Assembly (NCBI GenBank): GCA_022446905.1
Contig: JAKVBT010000005.1
Span: 370,506 to 434,505 of the forward strand
Direction: 5' to 3'
Origin: Phycisphaerales bacterium
Lineage (GTDB): Bacteria; Planctomycetota; Phycisphaerae; Phycisphaerales; SM1A02
Length of the DNA: 64,000 nt
Shown: positions 51,761 through 60,217 of the stretch, piece after piece
Layout: the number at the start of each line of letters is the position of its first letter
Position numbering within the stretch: the first letter of the stretch is position 1
Translations under genes and position numbers: made by a program
Notes under the pieces: generated by a model
What the model was told of the DNA's origin: nothing
Database searches by the model: none
The model's input: the letters and a program-made list of their open reading frames with translations, nothing else

Positions 51761-52636
51761 ATGATGGCCACCACCCCAATTGCACAGATCATCGATGGTC
51801 GGACGCTCGCAGGACAGGTGCGGGGCGATCTGGAACGTGAGGTCGCAGACCTGCGGGACGCTGGCTTTGCGGTGCGGCTCGATGCGGTGATTGTTGGGGA
51901 CAATCAGGCTGGCAGGGTCTACGCTGGCAATCAGGCAGCCATGTGTGCAGCGATTGGGATCGATTACCACCTGCATGAGCTGCCTGGAGAATCAAGTGAA
52001 GCCGACATCACTGGTCTGCTGGATGATCTCAATGCAGATGAGGCGGTCACTGCCATCATGCTTCATCTTCCATTGCCCGAGGGCATGGACACGGCACGCA
52101 TTCAGGCTCGGATCGATGCGGGCAAGGACATCGAGGGTGTGAATCCGGCCAATATTGGCGGGGTGATCTATGGCCGCCGCACACTGGTGCCGTGTACGGC
52201 GCTGGCGGTGATGCGACTGATCGAATCCACGGGCATCAAACTGGCGGGCGCTGAGGTGGTCTGCGTTGGGGCCAGCACCATCGTGGGTCGGCCAGTAGCT
52301 GTATTGCTGATGGAAGCAGAGGCCACAGTCATGAGCACCAATATTCATACGGCGGATTTGGCAGCCCACACCAAGCGTGCCGATGTGGTGATCGCTGCTG
52401 CGGGTGTTCCTGGGTTGGTGACCGGTGATATGGTCAAGCCCGGAGCGGTCGTGATTGATGTTGGCATCAATCGAATTGCAGATGAACAGACCGGGCAGTC
52501 CAAAACGGTCGGTGATGTCGATTTCGACAGTGTGTCCACCGTCGCAGCGCACCTCAGCCCAGTGCCTGGTGGGGTTGGTCCAATGACAGTGGCGATGCTT
52601 CTGCGCAACACGGTAGCTGCCGCAGACGGTCGCTGA
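51761..52636 (+). CDS. folD: FolD homologue with substituted catalytic residues
   Basis: 291 residues with the full FolD plan, which in standard enzymes is methylene-THF dehydrogenase/methenyl-THF cyclohydrolase. Conserved parts are YAGNQAAMC, HLPLPEGMD, GASTIVGRPVAVLL, VVIDVGINRI and PVPGGVGPMTVAMLL. Aligned to Escherichia coli FolD, Tyr50 is kept (Y54) but catalytic Lys54 is Gln58, Gln98 is His102 and Asp121 is Glu125. Loss of the Lys abolishes cyclohydrolase activity in studied enzymes, so this protein may be dehydrogenase-only or altered in cofactor use. It is divergent from coaX and convergent with purC. Confidence 0.9.
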   Translation: MMATTPIAQIIDGRTLAGQVRGDLEREVADLRDAGFAVRLDAVIVGDNQAGRVYAGNQAAMCAAIGIDYHLHELPGESSEADITGLLDDLNADEAVTAIMLHLPLPEGMDTARIQARIDAGKDIEGVNPANIGGVIYGRRTLVPCTALAVMRLIESTGIKLAGAEVVCVGASTIVGRPVAVLLMEAEATVMSTNIHTADLAAHTKRADVVIAAAGVPGLVTGDMVKPGAVVIDVGINRIADEQTGQSKTVGDVDFDSVSTVAAHLSPVPGGVGPMTVAMLLRNTVAAADGR

Positions 52637-52647
52637 GCCCTAGCCAA

Positions 52648-53592
52648 TCAGTCGAATAGTCGATCCATGGCCTCGCGGTATCGGGCCAAGGAGTTCATGA
52701 TGACATCATCTGGGAGGGCCGGGCCAGGGGCGGTCTTGTCCCAACCACCAGAAGACACAATGCCCTCGAGGTAGTTGCGGACATACTGCTTGTCGAAGGA
52801 ATCTTGATCGCGGCCGACCTCATAGTCATCGGCTGGCCAGAACCGACTGGAATCGGGGGTAAGGACTTCGTCAATCAACATCAGTTCATCGGTTCGGTTG
52901 CCTTGTTCGTCAAGGGCGTATCCAAACTCGAACTTGGTGTCAGCAAGAATGATGCCTCGTTCAAGGGCATAGGCCGCAGCTCTGCGATAGATCTCTACGG
53001 ACACGTCGCGCAGGCGGTTCATGACATCCCGGCCGGCAATGTTGCAGGCGGTTTCAAAGTCAATGTTCTCGTCGTGTTCGCCAATTTCAGCCTTTGTCGC
53101 TGGGGTGAAGATAGGTTCGGGGAGTTGCTGGCAGTGCTTCAGCCCTTCGTCGAGGGTGATGCCGCAGACGGTTCCATGCTGTTGGTATTCCTTCCAGCCC
53201 GATCCAGTGATATAGCCACGCACCACAAACTCCACCGGGACAACCTCAGCTGCCCGGCCAAGCATCATGCGGCCTTCCACCTGAGCACGCTGCTCATCAT
53301 TGAGGTCCGGAAGGTCAGCAGCGTCGGTTGAAACCAGATGGTCGCCAATTAAGTCCCAAGAACGAATCATGTCGAACCACTTGGTGCTGATGGTCGTCAG
53401 GGCCCGTCCCTTGCCGGGGATGGGGGTTGGCAAGACCACGTCAAAGGCGCTGATGCGGTCGGTTGCCACAATGAGCACGCGGGAGCCGCAGTCATTGGAG
53501 GCCGGCAGTCGGTAGATATCACGGACCTTCCCTTGGCGGCGGTCGGTATACGGGAGATCAGTGCTGACGACAGGGGCTGTAGTGGTATTCAT
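52648..53592 (-). CDS. purC: Phosphoribosylaminoimidazole-succinocarboxamide synthase
   Basis: Ligates aspartate to CAIR in purine synthesis. About 314 residues from ATG 53592, the longer form of the enzyme. Motifs are RRQGKVRDIYRLP, VATDRISAFDVVLPTPIPGKG, the family's EFVVRGYITGSGWKEYQ and the IILADTKFEFGYAL segment. The C-terminus LARYREAMDRLFD is complete. Upstream codons in the track are not conserved. It stands alone, convergent with folD and divergent from the GH10-fold gene. Confidence 0.95.
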   Translation of the reverse strand: MNTTTAPVVSTDLPYTDRRQGKVRDIYRLPASNDCGSRVLIVATDRISAFDVVLPTPIPGKGRALTTISTKWFDMIRSWDLIGDHLVSTDAADLPDLNDEQRAQVEGRMMLGRAAEVVPVEFVVRGYITGSGWKEYQQHGTVCGITLDEGLKHCQQLPEPIFTPATKAEIGEHDENIDFETACNIAGRDVMNRLRDVSVEIYRRAAAYALERGIILADTKFEFGYALDEQGNRTDELMLIDEVLTPDSSRFWPADDYEVGRDQDSFDKQYVRNYLEGIVSSGGWDKTAPGPALPDDVIMNSLARYREAMDRLFD

Positions 53593-53699
53593 GGGCTCAA
53601 TACTAGCAGTTCTGCACAGCGACTCGATATCCACAGCCAAGGCCGTACACTGTCGCGCTGTCCATGCTCTGTTTAGCGCTGCCCGAGTCGGAATCGCGC

Positions 53700-55139
53700 A
53701 TGACCCTTCAAGATGTCGTGCTGCTGGACAAGGACGAACGCGTCGTCCCGGGAAAGGTGCGCCTCAAGAACGGCGTGATTCAGTGTCGCTGGGCCGATGA
53801 CGGGGCCAAGGCGGTTTCGCTGCGTTGGGACGCTGGGCGGGCGGGTGCATGCTCGCTGCGGACCTGTTTGCTAGCACAGCGGTCCGAGCCCTATCTCCTA
53901 TGTGTGGAACTGGCCAGGCACCGAATTGGCACTTTTGTATTCAAGGCCGAAGAATGGCAGATGTCCAGCCGGCTTGATGCGACGCATCCAGCGATGCAGT
54001 GCTGGGAGCGGGCGAGGTCGCTGTTCACACGCGCCATGGTGATTAGTAATCCGGCAAAGGCCCAGCAGTTTGCGCAGCGTTCATTGTCGCTGGCTATTGA
54101 AGCGACGGAGCGTCTGGCAATGGCGTATGCCGAGGCGCAATTGAAGATTCGATTCGCTACCAAGCCACTACCGTCCACTGCGTTGGGTGCGCGCGTGCCC
54201 TTGATGGAAGTCGATGATGCTGCGCGGAGCGTCGTGCTCAAAGACATGCCTTTGATCACCGTGCCACTTTCTTGGTCCGCTTTGTGTGATGAGCAGGGCC
54301 AGTACGACTGGTCGGGACCAGATGCGTGGATTGGCTGGGCGATCGACCACGGGTGTCGTGTCTTGACCGGGCCATTGCTGGATCTTTCGCCTGGCGGTGT
54401 GCCACCTTGGGTGCGTCATCGTCTTGATGCAGGAGCATCACTCGATGATGTCGCGTGGGATCATGTCCATGCAGTTGTGAATCGATATGGGCCGCATGTG
54501 GGTATGTGGTGCGTTGGGACTGGCCTCAATAGCAATGCTGAAGTCGATCTGAGCACCGACGAGATGGTCAATCTTGTGCGATCTACGGCCCTGTGCATTC
54601 GAGAAGGTGGGCGTGGTCGACGCGTGACCGTTGAGATTGATCAGCCGTGGTCCGAGCATCTGTGTGATGGCCCAAGCGGCATCGATCCGCTTCAGTTTGT
54701 CGATCAGGTGCAGCAGCGGGGCGTGCGTTTAGATGCGGTGGGCTTGAGAATCCGCATGGGAGATGGGCATTCAGGGCGGAGTGTGCGCGATCTCATGGAG
54801 ATCAGTCGCATGGTTGATCGCTACTTTCTGCTTGACGTTCCAATTCTCATTACGCGTTTGGGTGTTCCTGATCATGCGGAACTTGATGGAGGCCGCTGGC
54901 GTGAACGCGATTGGAATCCAGAGACGCAGGCCAAGTGGGCTGCTCGTGCTGTGCTTCTCTTGATCGCGAAGCGGCATGTGCAATCCGTGATTTGGACGGA
55001 CTTGATTGATACTCCACAGACGTGCCCGGCTGGGGGCGGGTTGATGCAGGCTGATGGGACCGCCAAAGTGGTTCTGAATCGATTGCAGTCATTGGTTCGT
55101 CAGTTACGCACCAACAAGGCGGGCGGGGACGACACGTGA
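53700..55139 (+). CDS. GH10-fold protein without catalytic glutamates
   Basis: About 479 residues from ATG 53700. The second half follows the GH10 xylanase barrel: HVHAVVNRYGPHVGMWCVGT in the position of the acid/base strand, LRIRMGDGHSG, and LDVPILITRLGVPD in the position of the nucleophile strand. Active GH10 enzymes read NE and TELDI there. Here they read TG and TRLGV, so both catalytic Glu are absent. The N-terminal 150 residues are a helical domain without a family. A binding or structural role is likely. The GTG of the next gene overlaps its stop (GTGA). Confidence 0.65.
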   Translation: MTLQDVVLLDKDERVVPGKVRLKNGVIQCRWADDGAKAVSLRWDAGRAGACSLRTCLLAQRSEPYLLCVELARHRIGTFVFKAEEWQMSSRLDATHPAMQCWERARSLFTRAMVISNPAKAQQFAQRSLSLAIEATERLAMAYAEAQLKIRFATKPLPSTALGARVPLMEVDDAARSVVLKDMPLITVPLSWSALCDEQGQYDWSGPDAWIGWAIDHGCRVLTGPLLDLSPGGVPPWVRHRLDAGASLDDVAWDHVHAVVNRYGPHVGMWCVGTGLNSNAEVDLSTDEMVNLVRSTALCIREGGRGRRVTVEIDQPWSEHLCDGPSGIDPLQFVDQVQQRGVRLDAVGLRIRMGDGHSGRSVRDLMEISRMVDRYFLLDVPILITRLGVPDHAELDGGRWRERDWNPETQAKWAARAVLLLIAKRHVQSVIWTDLIDTPQTCPAGGGLMQADGTAKVVLNRLQSLVRQLRTNKAGGDDT

Positions 55140-55447
55140 TTCGGCGTGGTCTGCACAAGCAATTGGCACTGGCCCTGATGGTGCTGCCGCTTTGGACAGT
55201 TCTGCTGTGGTACGTCAATCGCAAGCCCGTGGAGTGGTTGTCGCTACAGGTCTCGCCGACTTCAAGTGATCCGGGAACTTGGAGACTGCTGCCGGGGATC
55301 GGCCCGGTGTTGGCAGGGCGTTTGGCAGCAGCGGCGCCCTTTCAGGATTCGGAGGCCTTATTGGCGGTGGAGGGCATTGGGGAGGTGACTGCAGCCAAGT
55401 TGACACCCCAACTCTCTTGGCCCATGCCTGTGAAGCCAAAGCCATGA
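55136..55447 (+). CDS. Membrane-tethered helix-hairpin-helix protein, ComEA-like
   Basis: 103 residues. GTG 55136 overlaps the previous stop. One membrane helix (LALALMVLPLWTVLLWYV) is followed by a double HhH (WRLLPGIGPVLAGRLAAAAP, LLAVEGIGEVTAAKLTPQL) as found in ComEA, which binds incoming DNA at the cell surface. It is shorter than ComEA and lacks a long linker. Its stop overlaps the mfd ATG (ATGA), so it is translationally coupled to mfd. Whether it binds DNA is an inference from the domain. Confidence 0.75.
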   Translation: MIRRGLHKQLALALMVLPLWTVLLWYVNRKPVEWLSLQVSPTSSDPGTWRLLPGIGPVLAGRLAAAAPFQDSEALLAVEGIGEVTAAKLTPQLSWPMPVKPKP

Positions 55448-58400
55448 GCGCAGCGTGGTGGTCGCGGCTGCATGCAAGTGATGCAGCGGATCAGTTGTCG
55501 GCCCTCGTGGCTGGCGGCGGTGGTGTTATCACTGGGCGGTGGGGATCATCTACGACCATCTTGCTTGGGGCGCTGTGGTCCCGTGGCCCGAGCCGTCGGG
55601 TGCTGGTGACCGCCCATCTTGATCAGGCAGATGAAGCGGCCGATGAATTACTCGACATGGGGGTGGATGTGCAGCGTTTTCCTGCAATGGAAGTGCTCCC
55701 GGGCGAGACTTCAATTCGTAGTGATTTGCTGGCGCAGAGAATCAGCACGCTGTCTCAACTGAAACATGGCGATCGTCGATTATTGGTTGCGCCCATCGCG
55801 GCGCTCATGCAGCCCATACCTCCACTGGAAGGTCTTGGTGAGTTGCTTCGGACGGTACATGCGGAGCAGGCACATGATCGCAATGGCTTGCTGGCATGGC
55901 TTGCTGCAGCGGGCTGGGCGCGCGTAGCGACTGTTGAGCGGCCTGGGGAGTTTGCTGTCCGTGGAGATGTGCTGGATATTTTTCCAGAGATTGGAGAACC
56001 CGTCCGTGTGGACTTCTTCGGTGATGATGTTGAGTCTCTTCGAGTCATTGATTTAGACACCATGGGCTCAGCCCATGCGATCGAGCGTGTTGATTTGATT
56101 GCCTCAGCCGGAGGGCTCTCGGCAGATCCATTGGAGTCCCAAACCGAGCCAATTACATTGGCGTCCGTGCTCGACGATCAATGGGACATCGTCATTGATG
56201 ACCCAGTTGAGGTGCGTGAGCAGGCGCGGGCCTATCTCGATCGGGTTGCTGGCGGTGGTTGGATTGCCCCCATGGAGGACGTCCAGGGGATGCTTGCAGC
56301 GCGGTGTCGCAGCGTCACACTGATCGGACAGGGGCTTGAGCATGCCGATCTGGTACTGCCAGTAACAGCTTTGGCCGCCATGGCCGAACAGGCTGCTGAT
56401 GCGGTGCAACAGCTTCGGGAACTAGCAGGTGAAAGTTCTGTTGTCATTGTGTGTCAACATGATGGTGACTTGGCGCGAATGGATGACATGTTGGGAGCCA
56501 ATACCAACAATATTGAAATTTGCAGTGGTTACCTGCACCGCGGTTTCTGCTGGGGGCAAGGTAAAGAGCAGGTAAGGCTCGTGCCCTATCACGAAATTGT
56601 GCATCGGTATCAAGTCCGACGCCGAGGTCATGCCACGCAGGCACGCCGTTCACTCGACGCATTTGTGGAAATTAAGCCAGGAGACTACGTGGTGCATGCA
56701 GCGCATGGCATTGCGCAGTACATCGGCATGGTCATCCAATCACGTGATGATCGTGAAACCCGCGATGATGTCCTTGAGGAATTTCTTGCTTTGGAGTTTG
56801 CTGGGGGGTCGCGTTTGCTCGTCCCCGCCGAGCGTATTGAGGACGTGCATAGGTACATTGGAGCTTTCCGTGGGGCTCCCGAGCGTTCGACACTCGGGGG
56901 TTCGGCTTGGAAGAAGCGAACCAGTCGGGCATCTGAATCTGTACGCGATCTCGCGGCCGAGTTGCTGCGGGTGCAGGCAGTTCGCAAGAGTCGCACGGGT
57001 TTGGCCTGTCCGCCGGATGGTCCTTGGCAACGTGATCTTGAGACTTCATTCCAGTGGGATGAGACAGATGATCAGATTGCCGCGATGGATGCGGTTGCCA
57101 AAGACATGCAGTCCACGGGGCCCATGGACCGCTTGCTGTGTGGGGACGTCGGCTTTGGCAAAACAGAAGTGGCTATTCGCGCTGCATTTCGTGCCGCAGC
57201 TGCTGGTCGGCAAGTTGCGGTGCTGGTTCCCACTACGGTGCTCGCCGAGCAGCACGAACGGACTTTTCGTAGTCGTTTTGCAGGCTTTCCATTTCGTGTG
57301 GAGTCGCTGAGTCGGTTTAAAAATCCAGCTCAGCAGCGAGCAGTGCTTGAAGATCTAGCTGCTGGCCGCGTCGATGTGATCATCGGCACCCATCGGCTAC
57401 TCAGTCAGGATGTGCATTTCAAGGAACTTGGACTGATTGTCGTTGATGAAGAGCAGCGATTTGGTGTCGAGCACAAACAGCGTTTGATCGAGATGCGCGC
57501 CATGGTGGATATTCTCACTATGACTGCCACGCCTATTCCGAGAACACTGCACATGGCCATGATGGGACTACGTGACATCAGTTCGCTGCAGTCCCCGCCA
57601 GTTGATCGTCGTGCGGTCGTCACAGAAGTCATGGAGTGGGATGGGCGGCGTCTTGGCGCTGCAGTACAACGCGAACTCGCCCGGGAGGGTCAGGTCTTTG
57701 TCGTGCACAATCGAGTCAAGGATCTCGAGGAGGTCGCTGACTCGATTCGTCAACTTGTTCCAGAAGCCAGAATTGTGACTGGGCATGGGCAGATGGCATC
57801 GCGTGCGCTGGAGCAAACCATGCTCACTTTTATGCGGCATGAGGCAGATGTTTTGGTGTCGACCACAATCGTCGAGTCAGGGATCGACATTCCCAATGCC
57901 AATACGATGATCATCAACGAGGCGGATCGCTTCGGTCTTGCAGATCTTCACCAACTTCGTGGACGCGTCGGGCGAAGTCGGCATCGTGGGTATTGCTATT
58001 TGGTGTTGCCGATGACACGTACCGTCAATCCAGATGCGCGACGTCGACTTCAGGCGATCGAATCGTTTTCCATGCTTGGTGCTGGCTTTCGCATTGCCTT
58101 GCGCGATCTTGAGATTCGAGGTGCTGGCAACCTTCTTGGTCCCGAACAGTCCGGGCACATCGCCGCCGTTGGTTACGAGTTGTACTGCCGATTACTTGAA
58201 CAGGCGGTGCACGAACTCCAGCAGGGTGGACAGGTGTCGCGTGATCCTGCAGTGGTCGATCTGGGCTGGCGGGGGTACTTCCCCCCGGCATGGATCCCAT
58301 CAGAGCCGCGGCGATTAGACGCCTACCGTCGCCTGGCGCGGGCACGTACTGCCGCTGATATCGACATGATCATGGAAGATCTGCGTGACGCCTATGGCCC

Positions 58401-58707
58401 AGTTCCGCCGCCGGCGCAGCGAGCGGCCCTGCTTGCCTGCGTTGGTGCCATGGCATCTGCTTGGGAAGTAGACACCGTGCTGAGGCGAGAGCACGACATT
58501 GTGTTTTTGGTGGCCCAGTCGCCACGGTTGCTTGCGGTCTTGGAGCAGATTCAGGGCAAAGTCCGTCAGGTGGGGCAGCCCGACGCAGCTGGGCGCTGTG
58601 AAGTCTGGTGGCGACCGCCTCTGGGATCCATGACCTTGGAGTCAGTCCAGGAGGCCTTGCGTGGTGTGCTGGATGATGCCCCACAGCAGATGATTGGGAC
58701 TTCGTAG
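55444..58707 (+). CDS. mfd: Transcription-repair coupling factor
   Basis: 1087 residues, typical of Mfd, which removes RNA polymerase stalled at lesions and recruits UvrA. The UvrB-like N-terminus (LDQADEAADELLDMGVDVQRFPAMEVLPGE), the RNA polymerase interaction domain near PGDYVVHAAHGIAQYIGMV, and the translocase motifs GDVGFGKTEVAIRAAF, VVDEEQRFGVEHKQRL and TATPIPRTLHMAMMGLRD are present. A C-terminal TRCF domain completes it. The ATG overlaps the HhH gene stop (ATGA). The track start at 55279 is in the HhH gene. Confidence 0.96.
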   Translation: MSAAWWSRLHASDAADQLSALVAGGGGVITGRWGSSTTILLGALWSRGPSRRVLVTAHLDQADEAADELLDMGVDVQRFPAMEVLPGETSIRSDLLAQRISTLSQLKHGDRRLLVAPIAALMQPIPPLEGLGELLRTVHAEQAHDRNGLLAWLAAAGWARVATVERPGEFAVRGDVLDIFPEIGEPVRVDFFGDDVESLRVIDLDTMGSAHAIERVDLIASAGGLSADPLESQTEPITLASVLDDQWDIVIDDPVEVREQARAYLDRVAGGGWIAPMEDVQGMLAARCRSVTLIGQGLEHADLVLPVTALAAMAEQAADAVQQLRELAGESSVVIVCQHDGDLARMDDMLGANTNNIEICSGYLHRGFCWGQGKEQVRLVPYHEIVHRYQVRRRGHATQARRSLDAFVEIKPGDYVVHAAHGIAQYIGMVIQSRDDRETRDDVLEEFLALEFAGGSRLLVPAERIEDVHRYIGAFRGAPERSTLGGSAWKKRTSRASESVRDLAAELLRVQAVRKSRTGLACPPDGPWQRDLETSFQWDETDDQIAAMDAVAKDMQSTGPMDRLLCGDVGFGKTEVAIRAAFRAAAAGRQVAVLVPTTVLAEQHERTFRSRFAGFPFRVESLSRFKNPAQQRAVLEDLAAGRVDVIIGTHRLLSQDVHFKELGLIVVDEEQRFGVEHKQRLIEMRAMVDILTMTATPIPRTLHMAMMGLRDISSLQSPPVDRRAVVTEVMEWDGRRLGAAVQRELAREGQVFVVHNRVKDLEEVADSIRQLVPEARIVTGHGQMASRALEQTMLTFMRHEADVLVSTTIVESGIDIPNANTMIINEADRFGLADLHQLRGRVGRSRHRGYCYLVLPMTRTVNPDARRRLQAIESFSMLGAGFRIALRDLEIRGAGNLLGPEQSGHIAAVGYELYCRLLEQAVHELQQGGQVSRDPAVVDLGWRGYFPPAWIPSEPRRLDAYRRLARARTAADIDMIMEDLRDAYGPVPPPAQRAALLACVGAMASAWEVDTVLRREHDIVFLVAQSPRLLAVLEQIQGKVRQVGQPDAAGRCEVWWRPPLGSMTLESVQEALRGVLDDAPQQMIGTS

Positions 58708-58718
58708 GATTCTCAACT

Positions 58719-59594
58719 GTGATCATGGTCCTTTCCATCCTGATGGTTCTGATGTTCGTCGCCCTTGTGGTCTGTATTGATCGTGCGTGTGTGGCAACGC
58801 CGCCGGGTGGGCGGCCGGGGCGTGTGTTAGAGACCGTATGGGCGCCGCTGCTTGTCATCATTCCGAATGCAGCGGGGACCCTGCGTCAGATGCCCGGGAT
58901 TGATGGCGACGTCCTAGCCAGTGTGTCAAGCCCGGTCATTGCTGCTGGACTTGTGGTTCCAATGTTGGTGATGGGTATTGGGCGCGATCGTGGTTGCCCA
59001 TGGGGGGCCGACGATCGAATGCCGATGGCATGGCCCTTCATCGGAGTGCTCCTACTCGTGCTGGCTATTGCCGATGCGGTTCCCGTTGAGCTTGGTCTGG
59101 TCATTTTTGCGATTGTGACCGTGTTGGCTTGGTGTCAGTCGATTCCGCGTGCTGGGGAATCCTATGGTGGCCCTGGGGCAGTCTGGTTGTTGGCTGCTGG
59201 GGTCTGTTCCGTGGCAGCGCTGATCGTGTCCTTTCCACTTGGACGCGTGGCGGTGGGTATCACAATCTGCGGTCAGATTGCACTGAGCTGGGTTGTTCTT
59301 CGTCGACGAGGCCAAAGAGCGGCTTTGCAGACCGCTGGGTGGGCCGCCGTCTTGGGGGTTGGATTGACCACTGGGTTACTAGGCCACTCTGAGGTTGTGG
59401 CGACTGTGATCCCCGTAGCTTGGACCCCATTGATTGAGCCGACCTGGCCATTGGCAGTGCCTGGCATTCTGCTAATGCTGATCTGTGGGTGCATCGCCAC
59501 TCAATATCAGTGGCCTCGGCGTTGGCAGTGGTCCTGGGGGGTAGGCACAATGGCTGCCTCGATCGCCGTTTTGGCATGGCTTCGAGTGGCCTAA
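58719..59594 (+). CDS. Hypothetical polytopic membrane protein
   Basis: 291 residues with about eight hydrophobic stretches, for example VLSILMVLMFVALVVCI, VIAAGLVVPMLVMGIG, FIGVLLLVLAIADAV and WSWGVGTMAASIAVLAWL. Few charged residues lie in the helices and no known transporter signature is seen. It begins at GTG 58719 (an ATG two codons later is possible), 11 nt after mfd, so it is probably in the same transcription unit. I cannot assign a function. Confidence 0.65.
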   Translation: MIMVLSILMVLMFVALVVCIDRACVATPPGGRPGRVLETVWAPLLVIIPNAAGTLRQMPGIDGDVLASVSSPVIAAGLVVPMLVMGIGRDRGCPWGADDRMPMAWPFIGVLLLVLAIADAVPVELGLVIFAIVTVLAWCQSIPRAGESYGGPGAVWLLAAGVCSVAALIVSFPLGRVAVGITICGQIALSWVVLRRRGQRAALQTAGWAAVLGVGLTTGLLGHSEVVATVIPVAWTPLIEPTWPLAVPGILLMLICGCIATQYQWPRRWQWSWGVGTMAASIAVLAWLRVA

Positions 59595-59664
59595 GCGGCG
59601 AGATTCAAGTTCTCCAGCCATGGCAACCGATTCCATTTTGGCTGCATGGATGCGGCGACAATCC

Positions 59665-59681
59665 GGCCAGCAATGCTGGCC
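59665..59681. other. Perfect short inverted repeat
   Basis: GGCCAGC-AAT-GCTGGCC, a 7-bp perfect stem with a 3-nt loop, in the 112-nt spacer between the membrane protein and the RNR-domain gene. No T-run follows on either strand. It could be a weak terminator, a protein-binding palindrome or chance. Confidence 0.3.
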
Positions 59682-59706
59682 CTGAGAGAGGTCATGGAAG
59701 GACCGC

Positions 59707-60099
59707 ATGCTTACTGAACGCCACCGTGAAATTCTCCCTACCACGCGGGAGTCCACCACCCACAAGTTTGCCGTCGCAGGATTCGAGGGATATCTCACCG
59801 TGGGGCAGTTTGAAGACGGCCGTCCAGGTGAGATCTTCATCAAGATGAGCAAGGAAGGTTCCACCCTCTCGGGCCTCATTCAGGGTTTCTGTCGCTGCTT
59901 CTCGATCTCATTGCAATATGGCCTCTCAATCGATGACGCTGTTCGCCGCTTCAAAGGCATGCGATTCGAACCTTCCGGAGCCACGAGCAATCCGGATATT
60001 CCCATGGCAACGAGTATTCTCGACTACATCGCGCGTTATCTCGAGTTTGAGTACGGCAGCGGTGGTGGGACCAGCGAAGCTGACCGTCACGTGGCCTGA
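59707..60099 (+). CDS. Free-standing C-terminal domain of B12-dependent ribonucleotide reductase type
   Basis: 130 residues. The sequence RESTTHKFAVAGFEGYLTVG with GRPGEIFIKMSKEGSTLSGL and RFKGMRFEPSGATSNPDIP closely follows, from memory, the C-terminal domain of class II (adenosylcobalamin) ribonucleotide reductases, where it ends a protein of about 900-1200 residues. Here it has its own start (AAGGA 4 nt before ATG) and its own gene. No catalytic RNR domain is in the window. It may act with a reductase encoded elsewhere or have a regulatory role. Confidence 0.8.
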   Translation: MLTERHREILPTTRESTTHKFAVAGFEGYLTVGQFEDGRPGEIFIKMSKEGSTLSGLIQGFCRCFSISLQYGLSIDDAVRRFKGMRFEPSGATSNPDIPMATSILDYIARYLEFEYGSGGGTSEADRHVA

Positions 60100-60156
60100 G
60101 TTCGCCGGGGCTCTGCTTACGATTGGCTGGGGTGCATGGTCTTGTTGTCAACGACA

Positions 60157-60185
60157 GCGAGCGTGTTGATGCTCAACACGCTCGC
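60157..60185. terminator. Strong bidirectional hairpin between convergent genes
   Basis: GCGAGCGTGTTGA and TCAACACGCTCGC form a perfect 13-bp stem with loop TGC. It lies between the RNR-domain gene and rplI, which converge. There is no clear T-run on either side, so Rho-independent release is uncertain, but its position and strength suggest a shared transcript end. Confidence 0.6.
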
Positions 60186-60217
60186 CGGAACACTTGTTCA
60201 TCACCCCTCAGGGCCGC

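Noticed and set aside
53700-55139. Functional endo-1,4-beta-xylanase
   Set aside because: The residues at both catalytic positions are not glutamate, and there is no signal peptide.
56597-57310. Plus-strand ORF of 237 codons inside mfd
   Set aside because: Different frame of a conserved Mfd translocase region, Arg/Ser/Cys-rich shadow sequence.
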